In this document: positions 35,070 through 44,071 of the stretch, piece by piece
How the letters are laid out: every line of letters starts with the position of its first letter
Numbering within the stretch: the stretch's first letter is position 1
DNA from: Peribacillus muralis
Lineage (GTDB): Bacteria; Bacillota; Bacilli; Bacillales; DSM-1321
Direction: 5' to 3'
NCBI RefSeq assembly: GCF_001439925.1
Contig: NZ_LMBV01000007.1
Coordinates: forward strand, 37,821 to 101,820
Length of the DNA: 64,000 bases
The notes under the pieces: generated by a model
Told to the model about the DNA's origin: nothing
The model's input: the letters and a program-made list of their open reading frames with translations, nothing else
The model's database searches: none
Translations under genes and position numbers: made by a program

Positions 35070-35620
35070 TTATTTTTTACTAAAAATAGGAACAATTCAA
35101 ATTTATGGAAGCGGATCGATATTGATGTGACCCTAACAACGACGTAAGTAAAGCGTCTAGGCTATCGAACAGCTTGTTTAAAGATCAAAATTGAAATACA
35201 GCTTTCAACTTTAGTTGACACAAATCTAACCGTTTATATAGTCAGTGTGTTCCTATACCGGGGGCACACTTTTTTATCATTTATATGCTAAAACAGCTAA
35301 AAAACAAATAAAGCAAAGATAGAATTAAACAAATATACATTCTAATTCAACATGATAATTGGCCAATAAGAAGAAGGTAAAGTTACGTATAGTGGTTTTA
35401 ATGAAAGAGAAAGGCAAAGTCAGAGAGCAGTCAACTGTTTCTTTAAGATAATAAATGAGGACTGCATATTTTAGATAGGTCTAATATGTGTAGTCCTTTT
35501 ACTATCAGCTGAGTTAACTTTAAATATGAAAAAGAGTTAGTTTTTTAAAGGTGATTCAATGAATTTGGAGTATTTTTAATAATTGGTAGACGTATTCTAA
35601 AAAATTGGAGGTATGATCAC
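35070..35620. other. Intergenic region with one terminator
   Basis: AGTGTGTTCC (35244-35253) pairs with GGGGCACACT (35261-35270), then TTTTTT, a terminator for the LysE gene or a small transcript. The remaining bases up to the GGAGG before 35621 show no gene. Confidence 0.6.
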
Positions 35621-36481
35621 ATGTTTAACAAATCGAAAAAAACACTATTGGCAGTAGTAATCAGTTTTTCCTTGTTATGTACAGGATACTTCGGTCACGA
35701 CCTAATCTTCTCGCAAAACGTATCGGCTAAACCTGAATCAGAAACGGCACCAGGACATTTAAAAAATGTTGGTGCTTCCCAGCTTGATGAAATAATTGAT
35801 AGAGGATACATTCGAGTAGGAATGACAGGGGACTACAAACCTTTTACCTATTTGAACCCGGAAACGAATGAGTATGAAGGCTATGATGTGGACGCTGCCA
35901 AAGAGCTTGGTAAAGAACTTGGTGTGAAAGTGGAATTTGTCGCTACGACTTGGCCTACGATGATAAAAGACCTGAAAGCGGACAAATTTGATGTGGCTGT
36001 GGGCGGTGTGACTCGCAACACAGCCAGGCAAAAAAGCGCTTATGTATCCAAGGGTTATCTTTCATTCGGTAAGGTGCCTTTAATTCGCAAGGAAGATAAA
36101 GACAAATATTTGACGATTGAAGATATCAATAAGCCTTCTGTACGCATCGGCGTAAATCCAGGCGGAACGAATGAAGAATTCGTCCGTCAGAATTTAAACA
36201 AAGCTAACGTAACTGTTGTAAAAAACAATCTGGATATCCCTCATCTTGTTGCAGCAGGTACGTATGATGTCATGATTACAGACACAGTGGAAGCAATGCT
36301 GTATGCTAAAGCTGATATCAGATTGCATGCGGCTTTAACTGACAAGCCTTTCACAAACAGTGAAAAAGGATATATGATCCCACGAGGTGATTTCATATAT
36401 GCAAGCTACCTGGAAATGTGGATGGAAGAAATGAAGCTCCAAGGAAAATTTGACGCCCTATACAAGAAGTGGATGGAATAG
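35621..36481 (+). CDS. Exported substrate-binding-fold protein, cyclohexadienyl dehydratase-like (PheC-like)
   Basis: 286 residues with a signal peptide (residues about 1-36, ending FSQNVSA) and no lipobox. The mature part is a type II periplasmic-binding fold: YIRVGMTGDYKPFTYLNPE, EGYDVDAAKELGKELGV, FDVAVGGVTRN and the C-terminal KPFTNSEKGYMIPRGD. This matches the cyclohexadienyl/arogenate dehydratase (PheC) branch rather than amino-acid ABC receptors. No ABC permease or ATPase lies nearby, which also speaks against a transport receptor. An enzyme acting outside the membrane on prephenate or arogenate is inferred but unproven. Confidence 0.75.
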   Translation: MFNKSKKTLLAVVISFSLLCTGYFGHDLIFSQNVSAKPESETAPGHLKNVGASQLDEIIDRGYIRVGMTGDYKPFTYLNPETNEYEGYDVDAAKELGKELGVKVEFVATTWPTMIKDLKADKFDVAVGGVTRNTARQKSAYVSKGYLSFGKVPLIRKEDKDKYLTIEDINKPSVRIGVNPGGTNEEFVRQNLNKANVTVVKNNLDIPHLVAAGTYDVMITDTVEAMLYAKADIRLHAALTDKPFTNSEKGYMIPRGDFIYASYLEMWMEEMKLQGKFDALYKKWME

Positions 36482-36672
36482 AATGTGGAGCTACTCCCTA
36501 AAAAAATATCTATTGAAGTCAATTTAATAATTAAGCGCAAATGTTGTAGACTAGCTTTAAAGAGCAGCAAACGTCTAAAGAAACAGCAATGATATTCATA
36601 ACGATATGGCACTTTTCCGAAAAAAGGGAAAGCTCTTTTCGTAAAGAGTATTGTTTTGAAACGAAAGGATTT
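36482..36672. other. Intergenic region left of the MITE-like copy
   Basis: AT-rich sequence with no gene or terminator I can support. Confidence 0.4.
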
Positions 36673-36755
36673 AAGGTTGTTTGGAGCAGATTGCGAGACT
36701 CCTGCTCGGGCACCTGCGCTCCGCGGATAGTGGACATCTGGAGGGGAAATCAACC
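36673..36755. repeat. MITE-like dispersed repeat, shortened copy
   Basis: The element starts AAGGTTGTTTGGAGC, contains TGCGAGACTCCTGC and ACATCTGGA, and ends GGGGAAATCAACC, so GGTTG and CAACC form terminal inverted repeats. It resembles the long palindromic repeat often found between Bacillus genes, with the inner part missing. A shorter relative lies at 37808-37849. Confidence 0.65.
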
Positions 36756-36916
36756 GAACCGCATTATAGGGTGAATAGCAATAAAGTATCGAAAATAATC
36801 TTTTAACAAAATTAACTATTGAATTAAATAACTTTTTTTGAAATAATTGTATTTGGATGAAGGTGAAGTTGTTAGCAATAAGGTAGTGCAGGTTTACATT
36901 AAAGGAGGAATTTATT

Positions 36917-37489
36917 ATGAGTATAAAAAAATCCTTTTTCTATTTGTCAGCCGTTGGAATCATAGCATTTCAAACTCAACTCCCAACAATGTCCCAAGCT
37001 TCAGCGAGTACAAAATCAATTACAAACACCCATGAAATAAAGGCGGCAAGTGAACCTTATCCGGGTCATGTCATTAAGTATGGAGATCGAGGGTCTGAAG
37101 TGAGAAAAGTACAAAACCAGCTAAACAAAAACAATGTACCAATCTATGTCGATGGGATATTCGGTCCGACAACCCTTAAGAAAGTCAAAGAATTTCAAAT
37201 GCGCAGACATTTGAAAGCGGATGGGATAGTAGGGCCTTCAACTTGGACTGCGCTCTATCATACTGCATTTCCTTATCCTGGCCATGTCGTTAAAATGGGG
37301 GATCAGGGCATAAACGTGACATACATCCAAGCGCGCCTTAATGACGCTGGGGGATCGATTAAAATTGATGGTGTTTTTGGACGTAACACTCAGCTAAAAG
37401 TAAAGGAATTCCAGAAAAAATTTGGAATGAAAGTAGATGGAATTGTCGGACCGGAAACCTGGGATATTCTCTTTAATTATGAAGAATAG
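36917..37489 (+). CDS. Secreted peptidoglycan-binding protein
   Basis: 190 residues with a signal peptide (residues about 1-33) and two peptidoglycan-binding domains of the PG_binding_1 type. The first has SEVRKVQNQLNKNN and VDGIFGPTTLKKVKEFQ, ending ADGIVGPSTWTALY (residues about 49-110). The second has YIQARLNDAG and IDGVFGRNTQLKVKEFQKKF, ending VDGIVGPETWDILF (about 120-187). No catalytic domain is present, so it may be a cell-wall anchor or a fragment of an amidase system. AAAGGAGG precedes the ATG. Confidence 0.88.
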   Translation: MSIKKSFFYLSAVGIIAFQTQLPTMSQASASTKSITNTHEIKAASEPYPGHVIKYGDRGSEVRKVQNQLNKNNVPIYVDGIFGPTTLKKVKEFQMRRHLKADGIVGPSTWTALYHTAFPYPGHVVKMGDQGINVTYIQARLNDAGGSIKIDGVFGRNTQLKVKEFQKKFGMKVDGIVGPETWDILFNYEE

Positions 37490-37590
37490 TTTAAGTTTGG
37501 CGAAGACCATCTCATAAATACCTATTTAATATAGAAGAAACTCATAAGAAAAGAAGCCTTAGCTAAAAAAGGCTCCTTAGTTTATAGACA

Positions 37591-37629
37591 AAAGGGGTTC
37601 GGAATTAAAAAATTCCGGACCCCTTTTTG
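37591..37629 (+). terminator. Intrinsic terminator
   Basis: AAAGGGGTTCGGAATT (37591-37606) pairs with AATTCCGGACCCCTTT (37611-37626) with one wobble, followed by T. It ends the peptidoglycan-binding gene. Confidence 0.88.
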
Positions 37630-37707
37630 AGATTCCCATCGGATTTTTGCCTAAAGGTAAGAGATAGGGGCTGCTCTATGTTCGGCCATATTTGGACCTT
37701 GGCATGT

Positions 37708-37945
37708 CTAATTGACACCCATACCATGCTTTTCTTTTGCATCTGCGGCAACGGCTTCCGGTTTTCCAACTTTCTCAATCACTTGATCAACTAGAAGTTA
37801 AAACAAAGTTGATTGGAACGTAAGGTACGAGATTCCTGCGGAAATCAACGGCCTAGTACAATCATAAAATTTTCATCGAGTTTGTCTACAGTCTCAGAAG
37901 CTTTTGTTAAAAGGGATTCTTTTTAAATATTCGATATTCCTATTA
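37708..37945. other. Gene fragment and second MITE-like copy
   Basis: On the minus strand 37708-37794 reads as an open C-terminal piece (VIEKVGKPEAVAADAKEKHG) of an unidentified protein with no start. It is cut by a 42-bp MITE-like element (37808-37849) whose ends GTTGATT and AATCAAC are inverted repeats and which shares GATTCCTGCGG and the AAATCAAC end with the copy at 36673. Confidence 0.5.
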
Positions 37946-38644
37946 TTACTTAACTCTCTTTTGTTGTAATTCTAATGAACTATCACTATGTGGGAAATGT
38001 GGTTCTAGCTTGTAATATGTGTACCACAATGAACATATAAAAATCATCTCGAATGCATTCGTGAGTGCTGAACTCTCGATCGGAATAGGGATGGCGCTGC
38101 CGCCAATCATGATTACGACCCCTAAAAGCATCCAAATCCAACGTTCTCTCAGGAAGATGTTAATGCTTATCACCAATAGTACGAGGGTTACAACAAGCAC
38201 CATGAGAGGTGGACCGGAAGATTGCTCACTAACATATCTTAAAACCCCATACTCAGAGACAGGTACAAAAGTTTTATGCATATTTTCGATACATTCATAA
38301 ATGATAAGTCCTGATGTAAGGTAAAGGAAAAAATAGAAAGCGGAACGTTTCTCTGTAAAAGGAATATGAATTCTTTTCGCCATATCCCAACCAAACAGTA
38401 TCAATGTAGGTGTGATAAACCCGTGAATCCAGAAACGAGATTGATTCAACACTTCAAGCAAAGGCCCATCACCAATGAACTTTCCGGAGGCAATGATTAT
38501 ATTATCCGCGAAGAGTGCGAACGTAACCAAGAGGAGAAAGCTGGAATGAGATAAAAGGTTATCCTGCCTTCGAATGAGTGTAATACCCATTATAAAAAGA
38601 ATCATGTAAACGAGTGAAAAACAAAAATATAGAATAGTATCCAA
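37946..38644 (-). CDS. Multi-pass membrane protein of unknown function
   Basis: 232 residues with about seven hydrophobic helices, for example YFCFSLVYMILFIMGITLI at the start and MVLVVTLVLLVISINIFL near residue 155. Conserved-looking charged positions lie in loops (GWDMAKRIHIPFTEKRS, YECIENMHKTFVPVSEYG). The tail is hydrophilic and cytoplasmic. I do not recognise a family. It stands alone on the minus strand. Confidence 0.6.
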   Translation of the reverse strand: MDTILYFCFSLVYMILFIMGITLIRRQDNLLSHSSFLLLVTFALFADNIIIASGKFIGDGPLLEVLNQSRFWIHGFITPTLILFGWDMAKRIHIPFTEKRSAFYFFLYLTSGLIIYECIENMHKTFVPVSEYGVLRYVSEQSSGPPLMVLVVTLVLLVISINIFLRERWIWMLLGVVIMIGGSAIPIPIESSALTNAFEMIFICSLWYTYYKLEPHFPHSDSSLELQQKRVK

Positions 38645-38946
38645 ATAGATGTCTCCTTTTCTGTTTTAGGTTCATTACATGCATTATAACGAAATCTTCG
38701 TTCAGGAAAAAGTAAAATACCCTGTCTCATTAAAAGAGTATTAATGAATTTGAACAAGGTGCTAACATTTCTTGCAATAAGACAACGGATTACACAGCAA
38801 ATAACTGCAGCCACGCTCCTGGAAGATAGCGGTTTTTTTAAACAGTAGGATACGTATCACGATTCAGCACTCATAAATATATGTTTCTATATGAAAAAAT
38901 AAATGATGAAAAGTAATCATTTCCAATAATTTCTTTGTCAAAAGGA

Positions 38947-38983
38947 AAAGACTGATGAACTCATTACTAGTTCATCAGTCTTT
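38947..38983 (-). terminator. Terminator of the MarR-nitroreductase operon
   Basis: AAAGACTGATGAAC (38947-38960) and GTTCATCAGTCTTT (38970-38983) form a perfect 14-bp stem, with a CTTTTCC tract on the minus-strand side. The rest of 38645-39067 shows nothing I can identify. Confidence 0.75.
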
Positions 38984-39067
38984 GTAATTAGCGTTGCAAG
39001 TTTGCTAATATCACCCGCAACCATCATATTCAGTTGAACCTCCGACAGGATAGTCAAAAACTCTTTC

Positions 39068-39361
39068 TTATTGTAAAGGCTGTCCTTCAAAAGCTTTAAC
39101 ATCTAATGGAGCAGAGAGGAATTCTTTAGCTTTCCCGACAAACGAGGTGAAGTGCTCACTTGAGTTATGGCTAGCAACAGCTTGTTTATCTTTCCAAATC
39201 TCAACCATTGTAAATTGATTGTCCTTCTCGGTGTCTTTATGAAGGTTATAGGAAACATTTCCGTTTTCCGCTCTTGAAGCTTCGATAAGCGGTTGAATTT
39301 CTGCTAGAAATGCATCTTGTTTGGCTGGGTTAATAGTGAATCCGGCATGAATGATAATCAT
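39068..39361 (-). CDS. Antibiotic biosynthesis monooxygenase family protein (YgiN-like)
   Basis: 97 residues of the ABM ferredoxin-like fold: MIIIHAGFTINPAKQDAFL, then GNVSYNLHKDTEKDNQFTMVEIWKD and SSEHFTSFV. Relatives such as YgiN oxidise quinols without a metal or cofactor. GAGGATGACC lies before the ATG on the minus strand. It is the third gene of a MarR-nitroreductase operon, which suggests quinone or nitroaromatic detoxification. Confidence 0.85.
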   Translation of the reverse strand: MIIIHAGFTINPAKQDAFLAEIQPLIEASRAENGNVSYNLHKDTEKDNQFTMVEIWKDKQAVASHNSSEHFTSFVGKAKEFLSAPLDVKAFEGQPLQ

Positions 39362-39406
39362 GTAAGGTCATCCTCTCTTTTGTAAAGCATCATAGTAAAG
39401 AATTTA

Positions 39407-40045
39407 TTACTTCCATTGAGCCACTTTATTAATTGGAAGGCGAACGGAGGCGTGTCCTCCATCAGCTGCTTTCCCAATTGAAATAAGCATGACTGGTACA
39501 TGGCGGTCTTTATCCATTCCAAAGGCTTCTGCGATTTTGTCTTTTTCATAGCCGCCGATTGCATTTGTATCATAGCCATATGCTCGAGCAGCTAGCATTA
39601 TTTGCATGGACACAAGGCCACCATCAACTAAAACGACATCTCTCATTTCTTCGCTCGTGATTTTTTCGTAATAGGCAGCAAATGAGGTTAAAATATAATC
39701 TTTCACATCCAAAGGCATATGTCCAAGTTCAACAGCTTTACCGTAGATTTCTTCAGCGTTTGAAAAATTGTCCAAATCACCAAAAACAGCAATTACTGCG
39801 GACGATGTGTCAACTTGAGTTTGGTTAAAGCGAGCAAGGGGGGCCAATGTTGCTTTCCCCTCAGGGCTGTCAATTACCAGGAAACGCCAAGGCTGCATGT
39901 TGACTGAAGAAGGGGCCAGTGTCGCTAAAGATAGGATTTCCTCCATTTCTTCTCGGCTTATTTTTACGGTAGGGTCGTATTTTTTTATCGAGCGGCGACC
40001 TGTTAATATTTCTTTAAAGTCATTCGTTAGTTGTGCAGTTGTCAT
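39407..40045 (-). CDS. Nitroreductase family protein (YdgI-like)
   Basis: FMN-dependent nitroreductase of 212 residues. It has the N-terminal GRRSIKKYDPTVKIS, the FMN-contact block LAPSSVNMQPWRFLVID, MQIMLAARAYGYDTNAIGGY and the C-terminal ISIGKAADG. It closely follows the B. subtilis YdgI pattern, and the MarR gene upstream matches the ydgI-ydgJ pairing. Substrates may be quinones or nitro compounds. Confidence 0.9.
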   Translation of the reverse strand: MTTAQLTNDFKEILTGRRSIKKYDPTVKISREEMEEILSLATLAPSSVNMQPWRFLVIDSPEGKATLAPLARFNQTQVDTSSAVIAVFGDLDNFSNAEEIYGKAVELGHMPLDVKDYILTSFAAYYEKITSEEMRDVVLVDGGLVSMQIMLAARAYGYDTNAIGGYEKDKIAEAFGMDKDRHVPVMLISIGKAADGGHASVRLPINKVAQWK

Positions 40046-40116
40046 TGATGAAAGTCTCCTTTTTTACCTTGATGGAATATTTTTTTTATATTATTTAAAT
40101 CATAAGGAGGTAGGCA

Positions 40117-40548
40117 TTATACTTCACTTATATTTTGTTGAATCCGTATGAGCATATCCGTTAACTCTTTACGTTCTTTTTCATTAAAATCTTTAAGCAT
40201 TGAAGTGACGAAACGAGCTTTTTCAGCTTGGGAGGCAATGATTTGTTCACGGCCATGAGCTGAAAGGGAAACAAGCGTAAAGCGATTATCATCCGGATCT
40301 TTGCGTCTTACTATCATCCCGAGCGCTTCAAGTTGTTTTAAATGCCTGGTAATCGCTGCACCGTCAATTTTGACCTCTTTTTGAAGAGCAGTTTGACTCA
40401 TTTCATCCACTTGATAAAGCTGATATAAAATATCATGTCTTGATTGACTGATACCCATGCAGCTTTCAAACTTTGAACTGATTTGCTTGTTAAGGCAGTT
40501 CATCTTATACAAAATAAGCGATTCATTGGAACATGAAGAATCCGTCAA
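40117..40548 (-). CDS. MarR family regulator (YdgJ-like)
   Basis: About 143 residues with the MarR winged helix (MSQTALQKEVKIDGAAITRHLKQLEALGMIVRRKDPDDNR). Cysteines near the N-terminus (SSCS, MNCL, ESCMG) could serve as thiol sensors. The TTG at 40548 has AAGAGG seven bases upstream. Longer readings from 40566 or 40644 lack ribosome binding sites. It is the first gene of the operon and probably its repressor. Confidence 0.87.
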   Translation of the reverse strand: MTDSSCSNESLILYKMNCLNKQISSKFESCMGISQSRHDILYQLYQVDEMSQTALQKEVKIDGAAITRHLKQLEALGMIVRRKDPDDNRFTLVSLSAHGREQIIASQAEKARFVTSMLKDFNEKERKELTDMLIRIQQNISEV

Positions 40549-40582
40549 TAAGCATCCTCTTTTCATAATTGATAGGTCAATG

Positions 40583-40626
40583 ATTGATGCATCAATTAAT
40601 ATACTATAGCTAAAAAAATAAAGCAA
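40583..40626 (-). promoter_or_regulatory. Promoter and MarR operator of the nitroreductase operon
   Basis: On the minus strand TTGCTT (40621-40626), 17 bases and TATATT (40598-40603) form a sigma-A-type promoter. The perfect 14-base palindrome ATTGATGCATCAAT (40583-40596) lies directly at the expected transcription start, an ideal place for repression by the MarR protein. Confidence 0.6.
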
Positions 40627-40639
40627 GTATTTATGTGTA

Positions 40640-40935
40640 TGCAAATATTTTTGCCTAGAACTGTAACCGATTATACAGTCAGCTTTATGAATGAATCATC
40701 TTATGTGATACCTGTATCGAAAATCAAAACGTTAAGTGTTTAAAGATGATGCATTTCCTCGGAAAAAAGATAGAGGGATCTCGCACACCTTGAATAGTTA
40801 CGAACGGGATTCTGCTTTAAAAGCAAAATCCCTTCAGAACGTAGACGAACTCGATGAAAGCTTGTCTGCATTTTTTATTAGAACACTTAGGACTCGCGCA
40901 CTTCCGCTTCTGTAGGGGAGTGGCGGATCAATATT
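40640..40935. other. Intergenic region without a gene
   Basis: One imperfect hairpin, GGGATT (40806-40811) with AATCCC (40827-40832), lies downstream of the chemoreceptor gene on the minus strand and lacks a clear T run. Nothing else is recognised. Confidence 0.4.
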
Positions 40936-42675
40936 TTACGCGTTAAACTGCTCAACGGATTTTTCCAGATCACTAGCGAGATTTACCATAGAAATGGTAG
41001 AGATGGAAATGTCCTCCATTGATTTTGCTTGTTGATCGGTTGAATGTGCCACTTGCTGTGATGCCTCAGCTGTTTCCTTGGTTAAAACAGCAAAATCCTC
41101 AATCGACGCATTGATTTCCTGGGAACCTGCAGCCATTTGCTCTGTGATTGCGGATATTTCCTGAATTTGATCACTTACATGCTCATAAGATTTTATCGTC
41201 TCATTAAACGTTTCCCTTGTATTCAGGACAACCTTTGTTCCTTCTTCAACCTCTTTCGTACCAGTTTCCATCATGGTCACTGATTTATTTATGATCGCTT
41301 TAAAATTAAGCAAAGATTTTTGGATATTGATTGCAGATTCCTTGGTGCCTACTGCTAATTTTCTTACCTCGTCCGATACGACAGCAAAACCTTTACCTTG
41401 TTCACCCGCCCTGGCGCTTTCAATGGCCGCATTTAGTGCCAGCAGGTTGGTTTGCTCTGCTATTCCTGTAATTAAATGGACGATATTCACGATCTCGTTT
41501 GCTTGTTCGTCCAGTTTTTTTATTTCTGAACTTGTTTGCAGCATCACATCTTTTACTTGTAGGATTTGATTGGAGAGTTCATGTAAATCTTTATTTCCAT
41601 TGGACATTTGAATGGAAACCTGATTTGTCTGTTCGCTGACTTCTGACGATGCTTCGGCAATTTTTTGTATTCCTATGGTCATTTCCTCTATGACCCTTGT
41701 TGATTCTTCACTTCTGTGTAATTGCACTTCTGTAGCTCCTGCAACTTGTTGAATGCCTTTAACGATATATTGGGTGGACGTGTCCATTTCATTAATTTTT
41801 TGTTCGATATCACTTGATGCTTCCAAAAGCTGTAGTGATGAGCTTTTCATCGAGTTGACAATTAAAATGGTATTGTGGATCATTTCTTCGAATGATTTCA
41901 CTAAAGCGTTAATTTCGTCGTTTCCATTTACCTTCGTTTTGCCAATCAGTTTATTTGCTGCTAATAAATTCCCACTGGCGATTTCCATGGCAGCCATGCT
42001 GACTTTCTGAAGGGGTCTTAACTTTCTGGTCAGGTACCATATTAAAGCACCCACTACTATTGCCATGATGATGACATTGATTATGATCGTTAGAGGAAGA
42101 ATGTCGCCGAGAACACTGCTCGCAGTAGTGTCCACTTTGCTGGCATCAATATCCACCCCTAAAATTCCAATGACCTCATTCCCTTGCTTAATGGGAACAA
42201 AAACGGATAAATAGTCACCATATTCAGGATCATGAACAATCGAAGTCGTAGAAACCTTTCCCTTCATAACGCCTTTTACATCTGAATACGTAGTTGCTGT
42301 TGTAGGAGTTGAGATGGTAGCTGCTTTCTTATCTTCCTTATCCATTCCATCTATAAGGATGTGAACCTTTTCGTTTTCTTTGTTAATCCCTAATGTATAT
42401 ACATATAACGCACCCGTTTTTTGTTTATAATCGTATAATTGTTCGCGTAGTGCCCAATATGTCTGCGTTTCTGATTGATTACTTAGAAACTCGGCATAAG
42501 ATGTTGGATTTATGCCTTGAGCGATGTTGCTTGCTAAGTCTAAGCTGCTCTTGGCAATTGTTTTCTCGACCGTATCATTCGTACTCTTATACATTAAAAG
42601 CAAACTGCCAATTAACGTAACCACCATGCCCGTTAAAAGAACGAAACCTATTTTCGTACTTAGTTTATTCATCAT
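40936..42675 (-). CDS. Methyl-accepting chemotaxis protein
   Basis: 579 residues. Transmembrane helix 1 lies at residues about 10-30. An extracytoplasmic sensor domain of the dCache/single-cache type follows (about 35-185), then transmembrane helix 2 near 190-210 and a HAMP domain ([20 protein letters not shown]). The C-terminal signalling domain contains [35 protein letters not shown], split here by its usual hairpin tip. It would report to CheA through CheW. Ligand unknown. The gene stands alone. Confidence 0.92.
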   Translation of the reverse strand: MMNKLSTKIGFVLLTGMVVTLIGSLLLMYKSTNDTVEKTIAKSSLDLASNIAQGINPTSYAEFLSNQSETQTYWALREQLYDYKQKTGALYVYTLGINKENEKVHILIDGMDKEDKKAATISTPTTATTYSDVKGVMKGKVSTTSIVHDPEYGDYLSVFVPIKQGNEVIGILGVDIDASKVDTTASSVLGDILPLTIIINVIIMAIVVGALIWYLTRKLRPLQKVSMAAMEIASGNLLAANKLIGKTKVNGNDEINALVKSFEEMIHNTILIVNSMKSSSLQLLEASSDIEQKINEMDTSTQYIVKGIQQVAGATEVQLHRSEESTRVIEEMTIGIQKIAEASSEVSEQTNQVSIQMSNGNKDLHELSNQILQVKDVMLQTSSEIKKLDEQANEIVNIVHLITGIAEQTNLLALNAAIESARAGEQGKGFAVVSDEVRKLAVGTKESAINIQKSLLNFKAIINKSVTMMETGTKEVEEGTKVVLNTRETFNETIKSYEHVSDQIQEISAITEQMAAGSQEINASIEDFAVLTKETAEASQQVAHSTDQQAKSMEDISISTISMVNLASDLEKSVEQFNA

Positions 42676-43171
42676 TGTTACCCCTTCTCGAATTGATAAG
42701 TTCTCCTGCTTGTAGTATTTATCGGAAACAATGAAAGTGATTTAAAGGCACAATCGTACACTTTTCAATAAATAGATTGGCGGAACCACCATCCAGTCTT
42801 TTGTCATAAAATAAAGAATGGATGTGTAAACGTTAATCTACCTTCTTTTTTCGAATGGAGCGAAGCAAAGCGAAGGGGGTAGGGAGACTTCAGCTTAGGA
42901 ATGCAAGAACCACGCAAACGAAAAAACGACCGAGGAGATTCCCTGGAACGCCACTGGATAAAGCAACGGTAGAAAAAGTATAATATCTTCAGTTTACATC
43001 GTTTAAAAATTGAAATCCCTTAAAGCCTCATGAGAATGGGACATTGTTCGTATGGCTCTGCATATAATCGAAGGGGAAAAGAAGTTATCTGTCTTTTTTG
43101 AAGATGGTTGAACTTGGAAAACATTTCCGGTAACATGTTATTGTGAGAGTCATATAAAAGGAGGTTGTCCA
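42676..43171. other. Intergenic region without a gene
   Basis: About 500 bases between divergent genes. GC-richer stretches near 42860-42960 look like decayed dispersed repeat, but I cannot define ends. The AGGAGG before 43172 belongs to the ABC gene. Confidence 0.4.
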
Positions 43172-44071
43172 TTGAGTCTGCAAATCAATGAAGTTACGAA
43201 AAAATTCGGGGAGTTCACAGCTGTCAATCAGCTTGATTTAACGATACCGGAGAAAGAAATGTTTGGTTTTTTAGGAGGAAACGGAGCCGGTAAAACGACC
43301 ACGTTCCGGATGATATTAGGTTTGCTTGACCCAACAAAAGGAGAAGTGACCTGGAATGGTACGAAAATTGATTATACGACCAGCTCGGTTATTGGTTATC
43401 TTCCTGAGGAACGCGGGTTATATCCTAAGCTGAAGGTACGCGATCAAATCGTCTATCTGGCTAGATTAAGGGGGATGAACAAACGGGATGCCTTGAAAGA
43501 GTTGGAATATTGGCTAGATCGCTTTAAGGTTCCCGAGTACATCGATAAGCGTGTCGAGGAGCTGTCTAAAGGAAATCAGCAAAAAATCCAGCTGATTGCT
43601 AGCATGATCCATAAACCTGAATTACTAATCCTTGACGAACCCTTTAGCGGACTGGATCCAGTTAATGTGGAAATATTGAAGAAGGCTGTCATTGACCTAA
43701 GGGACAATGGGACGACAATTGTTTTTTCCAGCCATCGGATGGAGCATGTGGAAGAGATGTGTGAGCACCTTTGCATCATGCACAAGGGTTCACCGGTCGT
43801 TGCCGGAAAACTAAAGGAAATCAAACGGTCTTTTGGTAAAAAGAATGTGTCTATCAAAGCTGATTTTGATTTATCTTTCTTGGATACGTATGCTGGCGTA
43901 ACTAAAGTAAAAAACACGATGGAAGGAAAAGTCCTTCAGGTCACTGGGGAAGATGTAGCTGAGAACATGATTCGTGATCTTGTTCCAAAAGGATTCGTTC
44001 GAAAGTTCGAATTGGAGGAACCATCGCTAACGGATATTTTTATTGAAAAAGTAGGTGCAGTCTATGAATAA
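43172..44071 (+). CDS. ABC transporter ATP-binding protein (NatA/YhaQ-like)
   Basis: 299 residues: Walker A GGNGAGKTT near residue 38, signature LSKGNQQKIQLIA near 131, Walker B LLILDEPFSGLDP and the switch SSHRMEHVEE. The C-terminal extension resembles NatA/YhaQ. The TTG start follows AGGAGG. It overlaps the permease gene and with it forms an exporter, probably for sodium or a toxic compound. Confidence 0.92.
   Translation: MSLQINEVTKKFGEFTAVNQLDLTIPEKEMFGFLGGNGAGKTTTFRMILGLLDPTKGEVTWNGTKIDYTTSSVIGYLPEERGLYPKLKVRDQIVYLARLRGMNKRDALKELEYWLDRFKVPEYIDKRVEELSKGNQQKIQLIASMIHKPELLILDEPFSGLDPVNVEILKKAVIDLRDNGTTIVFSSHRMEHVEEMCEHLCIMHKGSPVVAGKLKEIKRSFGKKNVSIKADFDLSFLDTYAGVTKVKNTMEGKVLQVTGEDVAENMIRDLVPKGFVRKFELEEPSLTDIFIEKVGAVYE

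Noticed and set aside
40806..40832. Terminator for the chemoreceptor gene
   Set aside because: The stem is imperfect and no T run follows on the minus strand, so it was only mentioned as a hairpin.
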